From positions 62,001 to 126,000 of the forward strand of contig JAHBVR010000020.1 of NCBI GenBank assembly GCA_019637395.1: 64,000 nt of DNA, given 5' to 3'. The notes under the pieces are model-generated. The model did not search any database. It saw only the letters and a program-made list of their open reading frames with translations, and had not been told where the DNA came from. The stretch comes from Vulcanimicrobiota bacterium. Its GTDB lineage: Bacteria > Vulcanimicrobiota > Xenobia > Xenobiales > JADMJV01. The translations under genes and the position numbers were made by a program. Each line of letters begins with the position of its first letter. Position 1 is the stretch's first letter. Below, piece by piece: positions 1 to 8,397 of this stretch.

Positions 1-148
1 GATGGTGGGAGACGTCCACGAAGTCGGGACGGGTGGCCGCGATTTCTTCGTCGGTCGAGACATCACCGTCGGTATAGGTGATGCCGGGATGGTCGATGGG
101 GCTGTGGATGCGTGGTTTCGGAAGGTTGCTCGCTGCTTGTGTAATCAT
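1..148 (-). CDS. Partial unknown protein (N-terminus only)
   Basis: An open frame starts at an ATG at 146-148 and runs leftward off the window without a stop, giving the first 49 residues. No signal peptide or domain is recognisable. It is rich in Pro, Asp and His and contains the string SPIDHPG. The same PIDHPG motif occurs in the glycine-zipper protein at 13793-14515, so this may be another member of that group. It is divergent from the membrane protein starting at 268. Function is unknown; the frame itself is fairly secure. Confidence 0.5.
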   Translation of the reverse strand, partial: MITQAASNLPKPRIHSPIDHPGITYTDGDVSTDEEIAATRPDFVDVSHH

Positions 149-267
149 GTCTTGCTCAGTTTGCCAAATCTGCCGGGCTCATGAGTTTTCATCATGTTAC
201 AAGCCTCCCAACTTTTTCAGGATCCTTTCATCAGGAACTTTCCCGGCGAAAGCGAACTAACCCGAAT

Positions 268-2985
268 ATGGCAACTCAGCGCTTTTGGGAAGATAGTCCG
301 CTGGCCGCTCTCACCAGAGTCAGGGCGCGCCGACAACTACAAGACTTGCCCGGGTGGCGATTATGGCCTCCCCTGGCGGCAACTCTCTCCTACGCAGCCT
401 GGAACTGGCTGGAACCAACTCACTACACAGCCCTGCTGACCCTGACCTTCCTGGCTCTTTTTATGGGCTTGCCCGCCTATCTGAACGGGCGCGATCTGGC
501 CCATTTACGCTCGCTGCGCCAGGGCCGCTGCCTGGAGGAAATGCTGGCCGTCGGCCTCACTCCCAAATCGGTGGCCGACACGCTGGCCTGGTCCAGTTGG
601 AGCCTGCTGGCCCGGCTGACCTCGCTGTGCTGGCTGGCCGCCGTGCTGCCACCGGCCGCCCACCTCACCACCTCGCTGTGGCTGGCCCTGCCGTTGGGCC
701 TGGGACTGATGGCACTGACCGTCTACCTGAGGCAGGTTCTCTTGCTTCTGGCCGACGATCCGGGCCGGTTGCTGCGCCAGGGCCTGCGCGTTTACGGCCA
801 GGCCTGCCTGTGCCTGGCTCCACCGGTTTGGGTGGCGGCCGTGATCGACTTCCCGGTGGGCGGATTTCTTCTATTGCTGGGCACAGGCCTTTTGCTGATC
901 TGGGTGCGCCGCCGAGCGGTGGACCTGTGGCGCGCAGACCTGGACCCCCATAAGTCGGCTCGAGCCGTCAACTCCTCTTGGGGCGCCTGGCTGATTCCCT
1001 GGGTCAGCAATCCGATTCTCATCCGCGAGTTGCGCAGCTCCCGCGGTCACAGCTTGTTCCTGTGGCTGCTGTTGCCGGTGCTGGTGCTGGGCTCGGTAGG
1101 CCTGGCCCTGCCGCCGATGGTCAGGCTGCTCGGCCCCGGCCTGGGCTTCTTCTCCCTCTGGCTGGGCTGGCGTATGCTCAATCACTCGGTACTGGCTCAA
1201 CGCTCGCGCGAACTGGTGCAGAACGAGCGCCAGGGCGGCAGTTGGGAGTTGCTGGTCCAGGTGGGCCTGGGCGGTCCTCAGTTCGTGCAGGGCTGGGCTC
1301 AGGCCACCGCCTTCCGCCACTTCGGCTGGATGCTGGCCGACTTGCTGGGCCTGCTGGCGCTGGCCTTTGGGGCACCGCAGTGGATGCTGCCGGCCGAAAT
1401 GGCCAGTTGGGCTCCCCTGTGGGCCTTGAGCCTGTGGGGTCTGGGCCTGCTGATGGACTGGGCCGCTTTTATGGCCGGTCTGGCCGGTCAAACCCGTTCG
1501 TTGCTACCCGCCTGGGCGGTGGCCACCGGCCTGGGCGAACTGGCCCTGGTGCTGGCCGGAGCTTCCGGCTGGCTGGCAGAAGGTCCTTTGCACACCTTTC
1601 TCTGGTCTCAGGGCCTGCCGGCGCTGGGCCTGCTGACGGTGCTGGCTCTTTCGTTGGGCCAGGCCTACCGGGCCCTGGGTCCGGCGCTGGATCCGGTACG
1701 CGGCGCCGGCTCCACCGCCGTCGGCCTGGATCTGCTGCCCCGCCGGGTGGCCCAGGCCAGCTGGTGCGTGTGGCTGCTCACCACTCCCTCGTTGGAGGTG
1801 TGGAGATTCCACTCCGGTTGGTTGACGGTGGCCCTGACTCTGGCCGGAGGCGCTCTGGTCTGGGGTTGGTTGATGCAGCCCCTGGCCTGGGCGGTGGGCA
1901 ACAATTTGCATTTGCGCCGGGGCCACTGGTTGAGTCCCCTCTGCTTCGGACAATTGATTGCCTGGCTGAGCGCCATTCCGGTGGCGCTGGCCGTGGAAGC
2001 ACGCAACCTCTACTGGCTTTCGACCGGGTCGACCTGGTTCGAAATTCAGCACACCACCCCGGCTCACGACTTGCCGATGGCTCTGGCGGTCGCTTCGGTG
2101 ACTGCTCTGGCGGTCCAGTTACAGCGCGTGCGCAGGGGCGAGACGATGGAGCCTTCACGCACCGGACTGCGTCTGGCCGCGTTGGGCGCCGCCGGTCTGT
2201 GCCTGGGCGGAGCCACGCTGGCCAGCCTCAACAAAATCTACCCCTCCCAAATGACGCCAGCCGAGCAGCGCTGGTGGAATTCGACTTCGCGCTACCAACC
2301 GATGTCGGTCCAGCAATGGAACGATCAGTATTCCGCTTTCTACGATGAGCTGGGCGAGCACCGTTGGGTGAAAGCCGTCGATCGGGCTATCGAGCTGGAG
2401 CGCGCCCGTCTGGGTCTGCAGTTGAAAGGCTATTCGATTTCCGGCTCACCGATGTCGGAGTTGCTGGAGACTTTAAGCACCGATCCTCCCACCGATGCGG
2501 CGGCTGAGGAGATGGTGCGGCACCTGGAAGCGGCCTTGAAGGACCCGCAGGAACTGGCCGTGCAGGACGCCGAGATGCGGCGCAGCCTGGAATCGTCCCG
2601 CTCCCAGGACTGGTGGGCGCCCGCTCTGCAGGTGGCTCAACTGCGCGAGTACCGGCGCCGCAACGGCCACCTCGAATCACCTCCGCCCGGCTGGGTGAAA
2701 CATCACCCCGCCTTTTATCCCAACATCTACGCCGAAGTCGGCCAGATGCAGGCGGAGATGGCGGTGCTCAATCATCGGCTGCGCATGCGCCTGGGCGATA
2801 AGGAGTGGCCGTCGTTCTTCATCGTCTCGCCCAGCCAGGTGATGCTGGTGACCAGGGATGGCGAGGGTTACACTGACTACTGGCTGGCCCGGGCCGGCCA
2901 GTCGCCGGTGACGATCGAACTGGAGAATGGCCGCCAACGCAAGGTTCCAGCCGTGCATGTGGCCTGCGTTACCTCGGACGAGTAA
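268..2985 (+). CDS. Large ABC-2-like multi-pass membrane protein
   Basis: A 905-residue protein. Roughly residues 30-700 are a series of hydrophobic segments, followed by a soluble C-terminal part of about 230 residues that is rich in charged residues. Two stretches resemble ABC-2 permease loops: an early GRCLEEMLAVGL, and a later NPILIRELR followed by ERQGGSWELLVQVGL. This suggests two permease-like halves in one chain. No ATPase partner is visible in the window; it could lie to the left. The ATG at 268 was chosen because the protein character begins there. An upstream in-frame ATG at 181 would add a non-membrane tail. The transported substrate cannot be told. The family call is moderate, the gene itself very secure. 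Confidence 0.75.
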   Translation: MATQRFWEDSPLAALTRVRARRQLQDLPGWRLWPPLAATLSYAAWNWLEPTHYTALLTLTFLALFMGLPAYLNGRDLAHLRSLRQGRCLEEMLAVGLTPKSVADTLAWSSWSLLARLTSLCWLAAVLPPAAHLTTSLWLALPLGLGLMALTVYLRQVLLLLADDPGRLLRQGLRVYGQACLCLAPPVWVAAVIDFPVGGFLLLLGTGLLLIWVRRRAVDLWRADLDPHKSARAVNSSWGAWLIPWVSNPILIRELRSSRGHSLFLWLLLPVLVLGSVGLALPPMVRLLGPGLGFFSLWLGWRMLNHSVLAQRSRELVQNERQGGSWELLVQVGLGGPQFVQGWAQATAFRHFGWMLADLLGLLALAFGAPQWMLPAEMASWAPLWALSLWGLGLLMDWAAFMAGLAGQTRSLLPAWAVATGLGELALVLAGASGWLAEGPLHTFLWSQGLPALGLLTVLALSLGQAYRALGPALDPVRGAGSTAVGLDLLPRRVAQASWCVWLLTTPSLEVWRFHSGWLTVALTLAGGALVWGWLMQPLAWAVGNNLHLRRGHWLSPLCFGQLIAWLSAIPVALAVEARNLYWLSTGSTWFEIQHTTPAHDLPMALAVASVTALAVQLQRVRRGETMEPSRTGLRLAALGAAGLCLGGATLASLNKIYPSQMTPAEQRWWNSTSRYQPMSVQQWNDQYSAFYDELGEHRWVKAVDRAIELERARLGLQLKGYSISGSPMSELLETLSTDPPTDAAAEEMVRHLEAALKDPQELAVQDAEMRRSLESSRSQDWWAPALQVAQLREYRRRNGHLESPPPGWVKHHPAFYPNIYAEVGQMQAEMAVLNHRLRMRLGDKEWPSFFIVSPSQVMLVTRDGEGYTDYWLARAGQSPVTIELENGRQRKVPAVHVACVTSDE

Positions 2986-3003
2986 GACTTCCTGCAGGAT
3001 AGG

Positions 3004-3032
3004 GCCCCTCGCTTCGGCGGGGGGCTTTTTTT
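3004..3032 (+). terminator. Rho-independent terminator
   Basis: A 9-bp GC-rich stem (GCCCCTCGC with GCGGGGGGC, one G-U pair) closes a TTCG tetraloop and is followed by seven T. It lies 19 bp past the stop of the large membrane protein and is a textbook intrinsic terminator. Confidence 0.9.
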
Positions 3033-3035
3033 GTG

Positions 3036-3338
3036 GTCGGGACGCTTTTCGGGTGCTCCGGTGACAATTGTTAGGTCTGGTCGGGACGACTTCGGGTGCT
3101 CCGGTGAAGGCTGACAATTGTTAGGTCGGGTCGGGACGCTTCGGGTGCTCCGGTGGAGGCTGACAATTGTTAGGTCTGGTCGGGACGCTTCGGGTGCTCC
3201 GGGGGAGGCTGACAATTGTTAGGTCTGGTCGGGACGCTTCGGGTGCTCCGGTGGAGGCTGACAATTGTTAGGTCTGGTCGGGACGCTTTCGGATGCTCCC
3301 GGGGAGGCTAACAATTGTTAAGTCGGGTCGGGACGCTT
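3036..3338. repeat. Six-copy 49-50 bp tandem repeat, intergenic
   Basis: The box ACAATTGTTAGGT (ACAATTGTTAAGT in the last copy) starts at 3064, 3114, 3163, 3212, 3261 and 3311, a spacing of 49-50 bp. The companion box GTCGGGACG occurs seven times, the first at 3036. Each unit holds the perfect 8-bp palindrome ACAATTGT. The period is not a multiple of three and every frame shifts from unit to unit, so it is not coding. It sits between the terminator and the exported protein gene at 3425. Outer copies are more diverged than the central ones. There are no unique spacers, so it is not CRISPR. Confidence 0.92.
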
Positions 3339-3424
3339 GATTGCAACGATTCTAAAACAAGGTTGCTGAAAAAGTACGAGAGCAGGTGCTTTCCGGCAAA
3401 CACGGGGTGTTAGGATCAAGCACG

Positions 3425-3925
3425 ATGAAAATTCTCGGGAGTTCTCTGGCTCTGGTCCTGGTGAGCGTGCCCCAGGGCGCGCCCCCGCCTGCGCCGGCCT
3501 CGGCCCCGGCCCCGCTGGACAAGGTGGAGATCAACGCCGGCGACCGGTTGGCTCAAGCCACTCTGGACGCGGCCGCCACTTTCCGGCCCAAAGCAAACGA
3601 GCGTTATTGTTACCGCTACGTCAAGATGGGCATGAAGACAGCATTAGGCGTCACTCTGACGGGGGGACATGCTTACCAGGCGGCCGCTCAATTGGCCCAC
3701 AGCCCGTGTTTTACCGAGCTGGGCAAACCGGTGCGCACCCTCCATCCCGAGGACCTGCCGCGCGGCACGGTGGTGGTCTGGTCACCGCGTAAGAAGCACA
3801 GCTCCGGCCACATTTTCGTCTCCCTCGGCGACGGCCGCGAGGTCAGCGACCGCATTCGCACCATCAATGTTCGCTACGGCAGCGTGGCCCGCATCTTTGT
3901 CCCCAGTAACGAGTGCGCGCGCTAA
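3425..3925 (+). CDS. Exported CHAP/NlpC-like small protein
   Basis: 166 residues with an N-terminal signal peptide (MKILGSSLALVLVSVPQG), a Pro/Ala-rich linker, then a compact domain. A conserved Cys in ERYCYRYVK and a His in KHSSGHIFVSLGDGREVSD are placed like the Cys/His pair of CHAP or NlpC/P60 cell-wall amidases. The gene at 44733-45299 is a clear paralogue (NCYRGVKYAM, KHKYGHISIALGNGREASD), but that copy has an Arg-rich N-terminus and no signal peptide. ATG 3425 follows an AGGA about ten bases upstream. The likely role is peptidoglycan cleavage outside the inner membrane. The fold is inferred by pattern only. Confidence 0.7.
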   Translation: MKILGSSLALVLVSVPQGAPPPAPASAPAPLDKVEINAGDRLAQATLDAAATFRPKANERYCYRYVKMGMKTALGVTLTGGHAYQAAAQLAHSPCFTELGKPVRTLHPEDLPRGTVVVWSPRKKHSSGHIFVSLGDGREVSDRIRTINVRYGSVARIFVPSNECAR

Positions 3926-3938
3926 AGCCGGCGGCTTT
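3924..3938. terminator. Possible bidirectional terminator hairpin
   Basis: AAAGCC and GGCTTT form a perfect 6-bp stem around GGC, starting at the stop codon of the plus-strand gene and 11 bp from the stop of the convergent minus-strand gene. The flanking A/T tracts are only three bases, so it is a weak call. Confidence 0.35.
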
Positions 3939-3948
3939 CGCTCGCGTT

Positions 3949-4893
3949 TCACGATCCTAGCCTTTCCGGACAATCGCGCTGGGAGAGGGAACCGGCGTTT
4001 CGACCAGAGTGAACAGCCATGATTTCGGCCAGAATGGCCAGGGCAATTTCCTCGGGGGTCTGGGAGCCGATGTCGAGGCCGACCGGACCATGCACCCGCC
4101 CGTCGGCGCGGCCGGCCAGCAGGCGCCGAGTGCGTTCGCGAGGGCCGAGCATTCCAATGTAGCCGGCCGGCGAGGCCAGGGCCAGGTCCAGATAAGCGCG
4201 ATCCCTCTCCAGGTTGTGGCTCATGATCACGACCGATTCGCCGCCGCGCACCCGGAGGTCGTGACGGGCGCGCTCGGCTCCGGCGAACTGATCATTCTCG
4301 AGAAAGGCGGGGCGGTGATCAACCAGGCGCACATCCCAGCCGAGCGTTAGTGCTCCCCGCACCAGCGGAACGGCGTCGGGGCCGGCGCCGCACACCACCA
4401 ACCGGGGCGGAGGTTGGAGCTGCTCGACCCACACCGACCAGTCGGCCGTGCGGTAGTGGCCGCGCTGCCAGGCCACCGGAATTTCCTCATCATACCAGCG
4501 CTGTCCCAGTTGAAACGCCCCTGTGGAGCAGCGATACATAAGGGCGGTCCGGCCGGCACGGCGAGCGGCCAGGCAGGTTTTCCAGAAGTTCAGCAAGCGG
4601 GGGGTAAGAGGTTCCAGCCAGAGGGAGATGATGCCGTTGCAGCCCACCCCCGCTCCCCACAATTCCTCGGCTCCGGAAGCGTTGTCGTAAGTGATCAGTT
4701 GCGGACCGCTCAGGGCCCGTTCAGCCAGGTCGCTCTCCAAACAACCGCCGCTGACCAGACCGTGCAGAGGCCGGCCCTGCGAAATCAACATGCGGGCGCC
4801 GGGGCGCCGGTAGACCGAGCCGGAAGTCTCCACCACCGTGGCCACAAAATCGGCTTCGCCAGCGCGAGCCAGCAGGGCCTTGAGCTCTTTCAT
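3949..4893 (-). CDS. XdhC/CoxI family protein
   Basis: 314 residues with the two-part layout of XdhC proteins, which deliver or sulfurate molybdenum cofactor for xanthine dehydrogenase-type enzymes. The N-terminal part has VETSGSVYRRPGARMLI, GGCLESDLA and GVGCNG. The C-terminal Rossmann part has VVCGAGPDAVPL and GYIGMLGPRERTRRLL, followed by GLDIGSQTPEEIALAILAEI. No molybdopterin hydroxylase subunits lie within the window, so it looks like an orphan accessory gene whose target is elsewhere. An 85-base leader precedes the ATG. Confidence 0.85.
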   Translation of the reverse strand: MKELKALLARAGEADFVATVVETSGSVYRRPGARMLISQGRPLHGLVSGGCLESDLAERALSGPQLITYDNASGAEELWGAGVGCNGIISLWLEPLTPRLLNFWKTCLAARRAGRTALMYRCSTGAFQLGQRWYDEEIPVAWQRGHYRTADWSVWVEQLQPPPRLVVCGAGPDAVPLVRGALTLGWDVRLVDHRPAFLENDQFAGAERARHDLRVRGGESVVIMSHNLERDRAYLDLALASPAGYIGMLGPRERTRRLLAGRADGRVHGPVGLDIGSQTPEEIALAILAEIMAVHSGRNAGSLSQRDCPERLGS

Positions 4894-4978
4894 ACCGCCG
4901 CCGCCCCGCTCAAAAAGCCCGCCGCAGGGTGCCGCCTGGTGTTCGCAGTAAAGAATTTTCCAAGGGTCCGCTCCTCCT

Positions 4979-5008
4979 AAAATACGATTACAGTTGTTTG
5001 ACTATCAA
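4979..5008 (-). promoter_or_regulatory. Candidate promoter for the XdhC-like gene
   Basis: Read on the minus strand, TTGATA and TATTTT are separated by 18 bases in an AT-rich patch that contrasts with its surroundings. A strong AGGAGG lies just downstream, far from the annotated ATG. It heads only a 17-codon TTG-started frame ending in TGA, so a short leader peptide is possible. Based on motifs alone. Confidence 0.35.
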
Positions 5009-5052
5009 AGCGACAAAGTATTGGCGTACTCTATGGTTCAGCCCGAAAGTCG

Positions 5053-6081
5053 TTATTGGAGGCAGTCTTCTTTCCAGATCTGCAGAAGCTCGGCCGGAGG
5101 CACCGCTTCCAACTGCGAGTAATCACAGGCGGCCGGGGGCTTATCGGGGCGCCAGCGCAGGAAGGTGGCGGCGTGGCGGAAGCGGTCTCCTTGCATGTGG
5201 TCATAAGAAACTTCACAGACGAGTTCGGGGCGCAGGCTTTGCCAGCTCAAGTCTTTGCCGGCGCTCCAACGGCTGGGGGCGCCGGGGGTGCGGCCAGATC
5301 CGAAGGAGGCTTCGCCGCTTTCGTCCAGATAGGGCCTGAGCGTTTCGACCAGTTCGAGCTTTTCTTGGGCTTTAAAGGACGAGGTGTGGCCGACGTGCTG
5401 CAACACTCCTCGGGAATCGTAAAGTCCCAACAGCAGCGAGCCCACTCCTTTGTCGTCCTTGGCCCAGCGCAAACCACCCAGCACGCAGTCCGCCGTGCGC
5501 CGGTGTTTGAGCTTGACCATGGCGCGGATATCGGGCTGATAGGCCAGCTCGGGGTCTTTGGCGATGACCCCGTCGAAGCCGGCTCCTTCGAAACGCTGGA
5601 ACCAGTCACGGGCGGTTGGCATGTCTTCGGTGCAGGGAGTGATGATGCAAGGCTTGAGTTTCTCGAGCCTGCGCCGGCGCTCCCGTTGAGGCAGCTGGCT
5701 GAGATCTTCGTCTCCCACGGCCAGCAAATCGAAAGCCACGAAAGAGGCCGGAGTTTCCCTGGCCAGTTTGTGAATGCGCGAAGCGGCCGGGTGAATGCGC
5801 ATGAGCAGGGCATCGAAATCCAGGCCCCGGACGGTTTTTATGACGATCTCGCCGTCGAGCACGACCGGAGCGGGAAGGGTGGCCTTCAGGTGCTCTTCCA
5901 GCTCGGGAAAATAGCGCCCCAACGGCTTGCTGTCGCGGCTCTGGATATAGATTTCCTCACCGTCGTAAAAAACCAGGCTGCGAAAGCCGTCCCATTTGGG
6001 TTCGTAAAGAAAACCTTCGGGCCAGTTCTGACTGAGGGCCGAGAGCATCGGTTTGAGGGGAGGCTGGAGCGGCAATTTCAC
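5053..6081 (-). CDS. ligD: ATP-dependent DNA ligase, NHEJ LigD/LigC type
   Basis: 342 residues, the length of a stand-alone ligase domain. Visible nucleotidyltransferase motifs are the adenylation site EPKWDGFRS, SRDSKPL, LDGEIVI, FVAFDLL, DGVIAKD and VKLKHRRTADCVLGG. The C-terminal third has the OB-fold features of LigD/LigC ligases. It seals double-strand breaks in the cytoplasm during bacterial non-homologous end joining. The start is GTG, overlapping by four bases the stop of the small exported gene 6078-6503. With the polymerase gene at 6500-7504 it forms a split LigD. No Ku gene is in the window. Confidence 0.92.
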   Translation of the reverse strand: MKLPLQPPLKPMLSALSQNWPEGFLYEPKWDGFRSLVFYDGEEIYIQSRDSKPLGRYFPELEEHLKATLPAPVVLDGEIVIKTVRGLDFDALLMRIHPAASRIHKLARETPASFVAFDLLAVGDEDLSQLPQRERRRRLEKLKPCIITPCTEDMPTARDWFQRFEGAGFDGVIAKDPELAYQPDIRAMVKLKHRRTADCVLGGLRWAKDDKGVGSLLLGLYDSRGVLQHVGHTSSFKAQEKLELVETLRPYLDESGEASFGSGRTPGAPSRWSAGKDLSWQSLRPELVCEVSYDHMQGDRFRHAATFLRWRPDKPPAACDYSQLEAVPPAELLQIWKEDCLQ

Positions 6082-6503
6082 GGGCCCACCTCGCTCTTCT
6101 CTTGACCGGCGGCGTTGAAGATGAAGCGGTAATAGCCGTAGGCGGCCGGGTGATTACCGGTCGGGAGGCGAACCCAGACGCCTACTTCCACGCCTCCCTC
6201 CGGCAGGCTTTGCACTTTCGGTTCCTGCCGGGGAGTCAGGCCGGCGAGATCGACAGCCTTGACCCAGGCCAGGGCCAGTTCCACCCGATTGGCCGGATCG
6301 GCCCAACCGAAGTGGGGCAGAATGGCCCCGGCCGCTTCCGCCAGCGAGTATTGTTTGCCCTGATAAAGGACGGCGTACGGCATAGCGCCGCGATCATGGG
6401 CGAACCGGGTGAGCACGCTCACTTCGATTTTTAGACGTTGGCTGACGGTTTGGGCACCCACCGCGGCCGTCAACAGCAGAGTCAAAAGCATGGAGCGTAT
6501 CAT
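6078..6503 (-). CDS. Small exported protein inside the NHEJ operon
   Basis: 141 residues beginning with a clear signal peptide (MIRSMLLTLLLTAAVGAQ), followed by a soluble domain containing LYQGKQYSLAEAAGAILPHF and a C-terminal GYYRFIFNAAGQ. I do not recognise the family. It overlaps the polymerase gene upstream and the ligase gene downstream by four bases each, so the three must be co-translated. An exported product between two cytoplasmic repair enzymes is odd. It may be a hitch-hiker insertion, or the signal-like start may be an inner-membrane anchor. Confidence 0.75.
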   Translation of the reverse strand: MIRSMLLTLLLTAAVGAQTVSQRLKIEVSVLTRFAHDRGAMPYAVLYQGKQYSLAEAAGAILPHFGWADPANRVELALAWVKAVDLAGLTPRQEPKVQSLPEGGVEVGVWVRLPTGNHPAAYGYYRFIFNAAGQEKSEVGP

Positions 6504-7504
6504 GTCTTCCGCTTACGGGAGGGCTGCACACGGGCGGGCTCGCCGTCTCCTTTGGGAAAATGAGGCGGCCAGGGCGCGTCGCCCAGGCCGCCGGCTTCGT
6601 CTCGTTTGGACAGGTCCAGCAATCCGTCCAGCGATCCGACCGCTTCGTCGATACCCTCACCCGGGTCGCCCAGTTTAGAAAACCGTGCAGGCACGGTGTC
6701 GATGGTGAAGGCGGCCGGATCGACTTCCGCCACTTCCTCCCAGAAGAGCGGAGTGGAGACGCGGGCGTCCTTGGTCGGACGCAAGGAATAGGCGGAGGCC
6801 ACCGTGCGGTCCCGAGCGTTCTGATTGAAATCGACAAAGACGCCGCGGCGCTGTTCTTTCCACCAGGCCGAAGTGGCCAGATCAGGCGCGCGGCGCTCCA
6901 CTTCGCGGGCCAGCGCCAGGGCGGCCCGGCGCACCAGGGTGAAGTTCCAGACGGGTTGGATGCGCACGTTGATGTGGATGCCCCGGTTGCCCGAGGTTTT
7001 GGGCCAGCCGGTGAGGCCGTGGTCGCGCAGCACGTCGCGAGCCACCAGGGCCACCTGGCGCACCATGTCCCAGGAGGCTTCGGGAGTGGGGTCGAGGTCG
7101 ACGCGCAGTTCGTCGGGATGGTCGGTGTCTTCGGCGCGCACCGGCCAGGGGTTGAGATCCAAACAACCGAGGTTGGCCACCCAGAGCAGGCAGGCTCCGT
7201 TGTCGCAGACGACTTCGTTGGCCGAGCGGCCGCTGGGAAAATAAATCGTACAGATTTTCACGAACTCCGGGACTTTGTCGGGAGCGCGCTTTTGATAGAA
7301 GGGTTCACCTTCGGCTCCGTCCACGAAGCGCTTGAGGATCATCGGGCGGTTGCGCACGCCGCGCACGGCGCCCGGGGCGACCTTCTGGAAATATCGGACC
7401 ACATCCAACTTGGTTTTGCCCAGGGCTGGATAGAAAATCTTGTCAGGATTGGTGATGGTCACCGTGTGCCCGTCGATTTCTATTTCCAACTGCTTTTTGG
7501 GCAT
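6500..7504 (-). CDS. ligD: NHEJ primase-polymerase (LigD polymerase domain)
   Basis: 334 residues matching the archaeo-eukaryotic primase-like polymerase domain of LigD. It has ITNPDKIFYP at the start, FYQKRAPDKVP, the catalytic DxD in LRVDLDPTP, and KTSGNRGIHINVRI with its catalytic His. It fills gaps and adds nucleotides at broken ends before ligation. In most bacteria this domain is fused to a ligase; here it is a separate first gene of a three-gene minus-strand operon. Its start is 52 bp from the divergent gene at 7557. Confidence 0.92.
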   Translation of the reverse strand: MPKKQLEIEIDGHTVTITNPDKIFYPALGKTKLDVVRYFQKVAPGAVRGVRNRPMILKRFVDGAEGEPFYQKRAPDKVPEFVKICTIYFPSGRSANEVVCDNGACLLWVANLGCLDLNPWPVRAEDTDHPDELRVDLDPTPEASWDMVRQVALVARDVLRDHGLTGWPKTSGNRGIHINVRIQPVWNFTLVRRAALALAREVERRAPDLATSAWWKEQRRGVFVDFNQNARDRTVASAYSLRPTKDARVSTPLFWEEVAEVDPAAFTIDTVPARFSKLGDPGEGIDEAVGSLDGLLDLSKRDEAGGLGDAPWPPHFPKGDGEPARVQPSRKRKT

Positions 7505-7556
7505 AGGGACGTCTACGGGAAGGGACGAGCCTTACCTTCAGGCGAACAGCAGGCCG

Positions 7557-8366
7557 ATGACGGAGCGTGAGTGGCGTTTTTTGCTGGAGGGCTCCAGTGT
7601 GCCGAAAATGGTGTACCGGAGTCGCACCGGCTTTCCCCACCCTCAGCCCATCTGGTGCCTGCGTGATGGGGATGACCTGCTCACCGTGACCTGGAGCCAG
7701 ACTCCGCTGGTGGAAGCCATCAAGCGGGGAGAATCGGTCCAGGTGTGGGTGGATCTGGAAGACGGGCACGTGACCGCCGCCTACGAGGGGGACGCCACCC
7801 TGGAGGACGATCCCACCGAGGTCGAGATCTGGTCGCAATGGATCTGGCGCCACTACCGTGGGGCCACCAAGGCCGCCCTTTCCCCCAGCCGCTGCGATGT
7901 GCTGGTTCGTTTCACCCCCGTGCACTGCTCCGAGGCCAGCGCCGAGCAGGCTTATCAACTGCGCCACGGGTTTGGCGACGATTTGGGCCAGACCTTGCAG
8001 GCCAAGCTGCTCTACAATCTCAACGACCTGCTCCAGAACCTTTATTTAAGCCCTATTCCCTCGCTCGATTCGGTGGCGCTGATCCGCAGCTCCGATTTAG
8101 GCCAGGAATTGCCGGCCATGGACGTATTCCGCGTGCCCGCCGCCAAGTTGCTGGCCAAAGAGGCGCTGGGCGATTTCCTGGAAGCGCTTTTAGAAGGGGC
8201 TCCCGAGTGGATCAACGTGCGCGTCTACCTGGACAACGGCACCCCTCAGTTGCTGGCCTTTTCGGCCCAGAGCCCCTCCCGCAGTACATCTCGTGAGGCC
8301 GATCCGGGCCAGGGCGCGAAGTTTATGATGTCCTGGCGCGGCGACACCAAAATTGCCTTGAGTTAG
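7557..8366 (+). CDS. Unknown protein, possible FMN split-barrel fold
   Basis: 269 residues, no signal peptide. The N-terminal half alternates like a beta-barrel (MVYRSRTGFPHPQPIW, DDLLTVTWSQTPLVEAIK, VQVWVDLEDGHVTAAYEGDATLEDD), reminiscent of pyridoxamine-phosphate-oxidase-like flavin-binding split barrels. The C-terminal half, with QLRHGFGDDLGQTL and DVFRVPAAKLLAKEALGDFLEAL, is unfamiliar. ATG 7557 fits best because the upstream in-frame extension overlaps the divergent ligD gene. The fold suggestion is weak; the gene itself is well supported. Confidence 0.6.
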   Translation: MTEREWRFLLEGSSVPKMVYRSRTGFPHPQPIWCLRDGDDLLTVTWSQTPLVEAIKRGESVQVWVDLEDGHVTAAYEGDATLEDDPTEVEIWSQWIWRHYRGATKAALSPSRCDVLVRFTPVHCSEASAEQAYQLRHGFGDDLGQTLQAKLLYNLNDLLQNLYLSPIPSLDSVALIRSSDLGQELPAMDVFRVPAAKLLAKEALGDFLEALLEGAPEWINVRVYLDNGTPQLLAFSAQSPSRSTSREADPGQGAKFMMSWRGDTKIALS

Positions 8367-8397
8367 GCGGCGTTGGGATGGCCCGGCCGCCCTCAGG

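Noticed and set aside
978-2348. 456-codon open frame inside the large membrane protein gene
   Set aside because: Arg/Gly/Pro-rich out-of-frame shadow; the 268-2985 frame has consistent membrane-protein character.
2877-3215. Repeat-containing protein on the minus strand across the 49-bp repeats
   Set aside because: The period of 49-50 bp shifts the frame in every unit, so the apparent protein repeat is not maintained.
3036-3338. CRISPR array
   Set aside because: The units are contiguous near-identical repeats with no unique spacers, and no cas genes are nearby.
5056-6105. Long plus-strand open frame of about 349 codons
   Set aside because: It is antisense to the ATP-dependent ligase, whose catalytic motifs are unmistakable; long antisense frames are expected in GC-rich DNA.
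6560-7570. Long plus-strand open frame of about 336 codons
   Set aside because: Antisense shadow of the primase-polymerase gene with Gly/His/Val-rich composition and no motifs.
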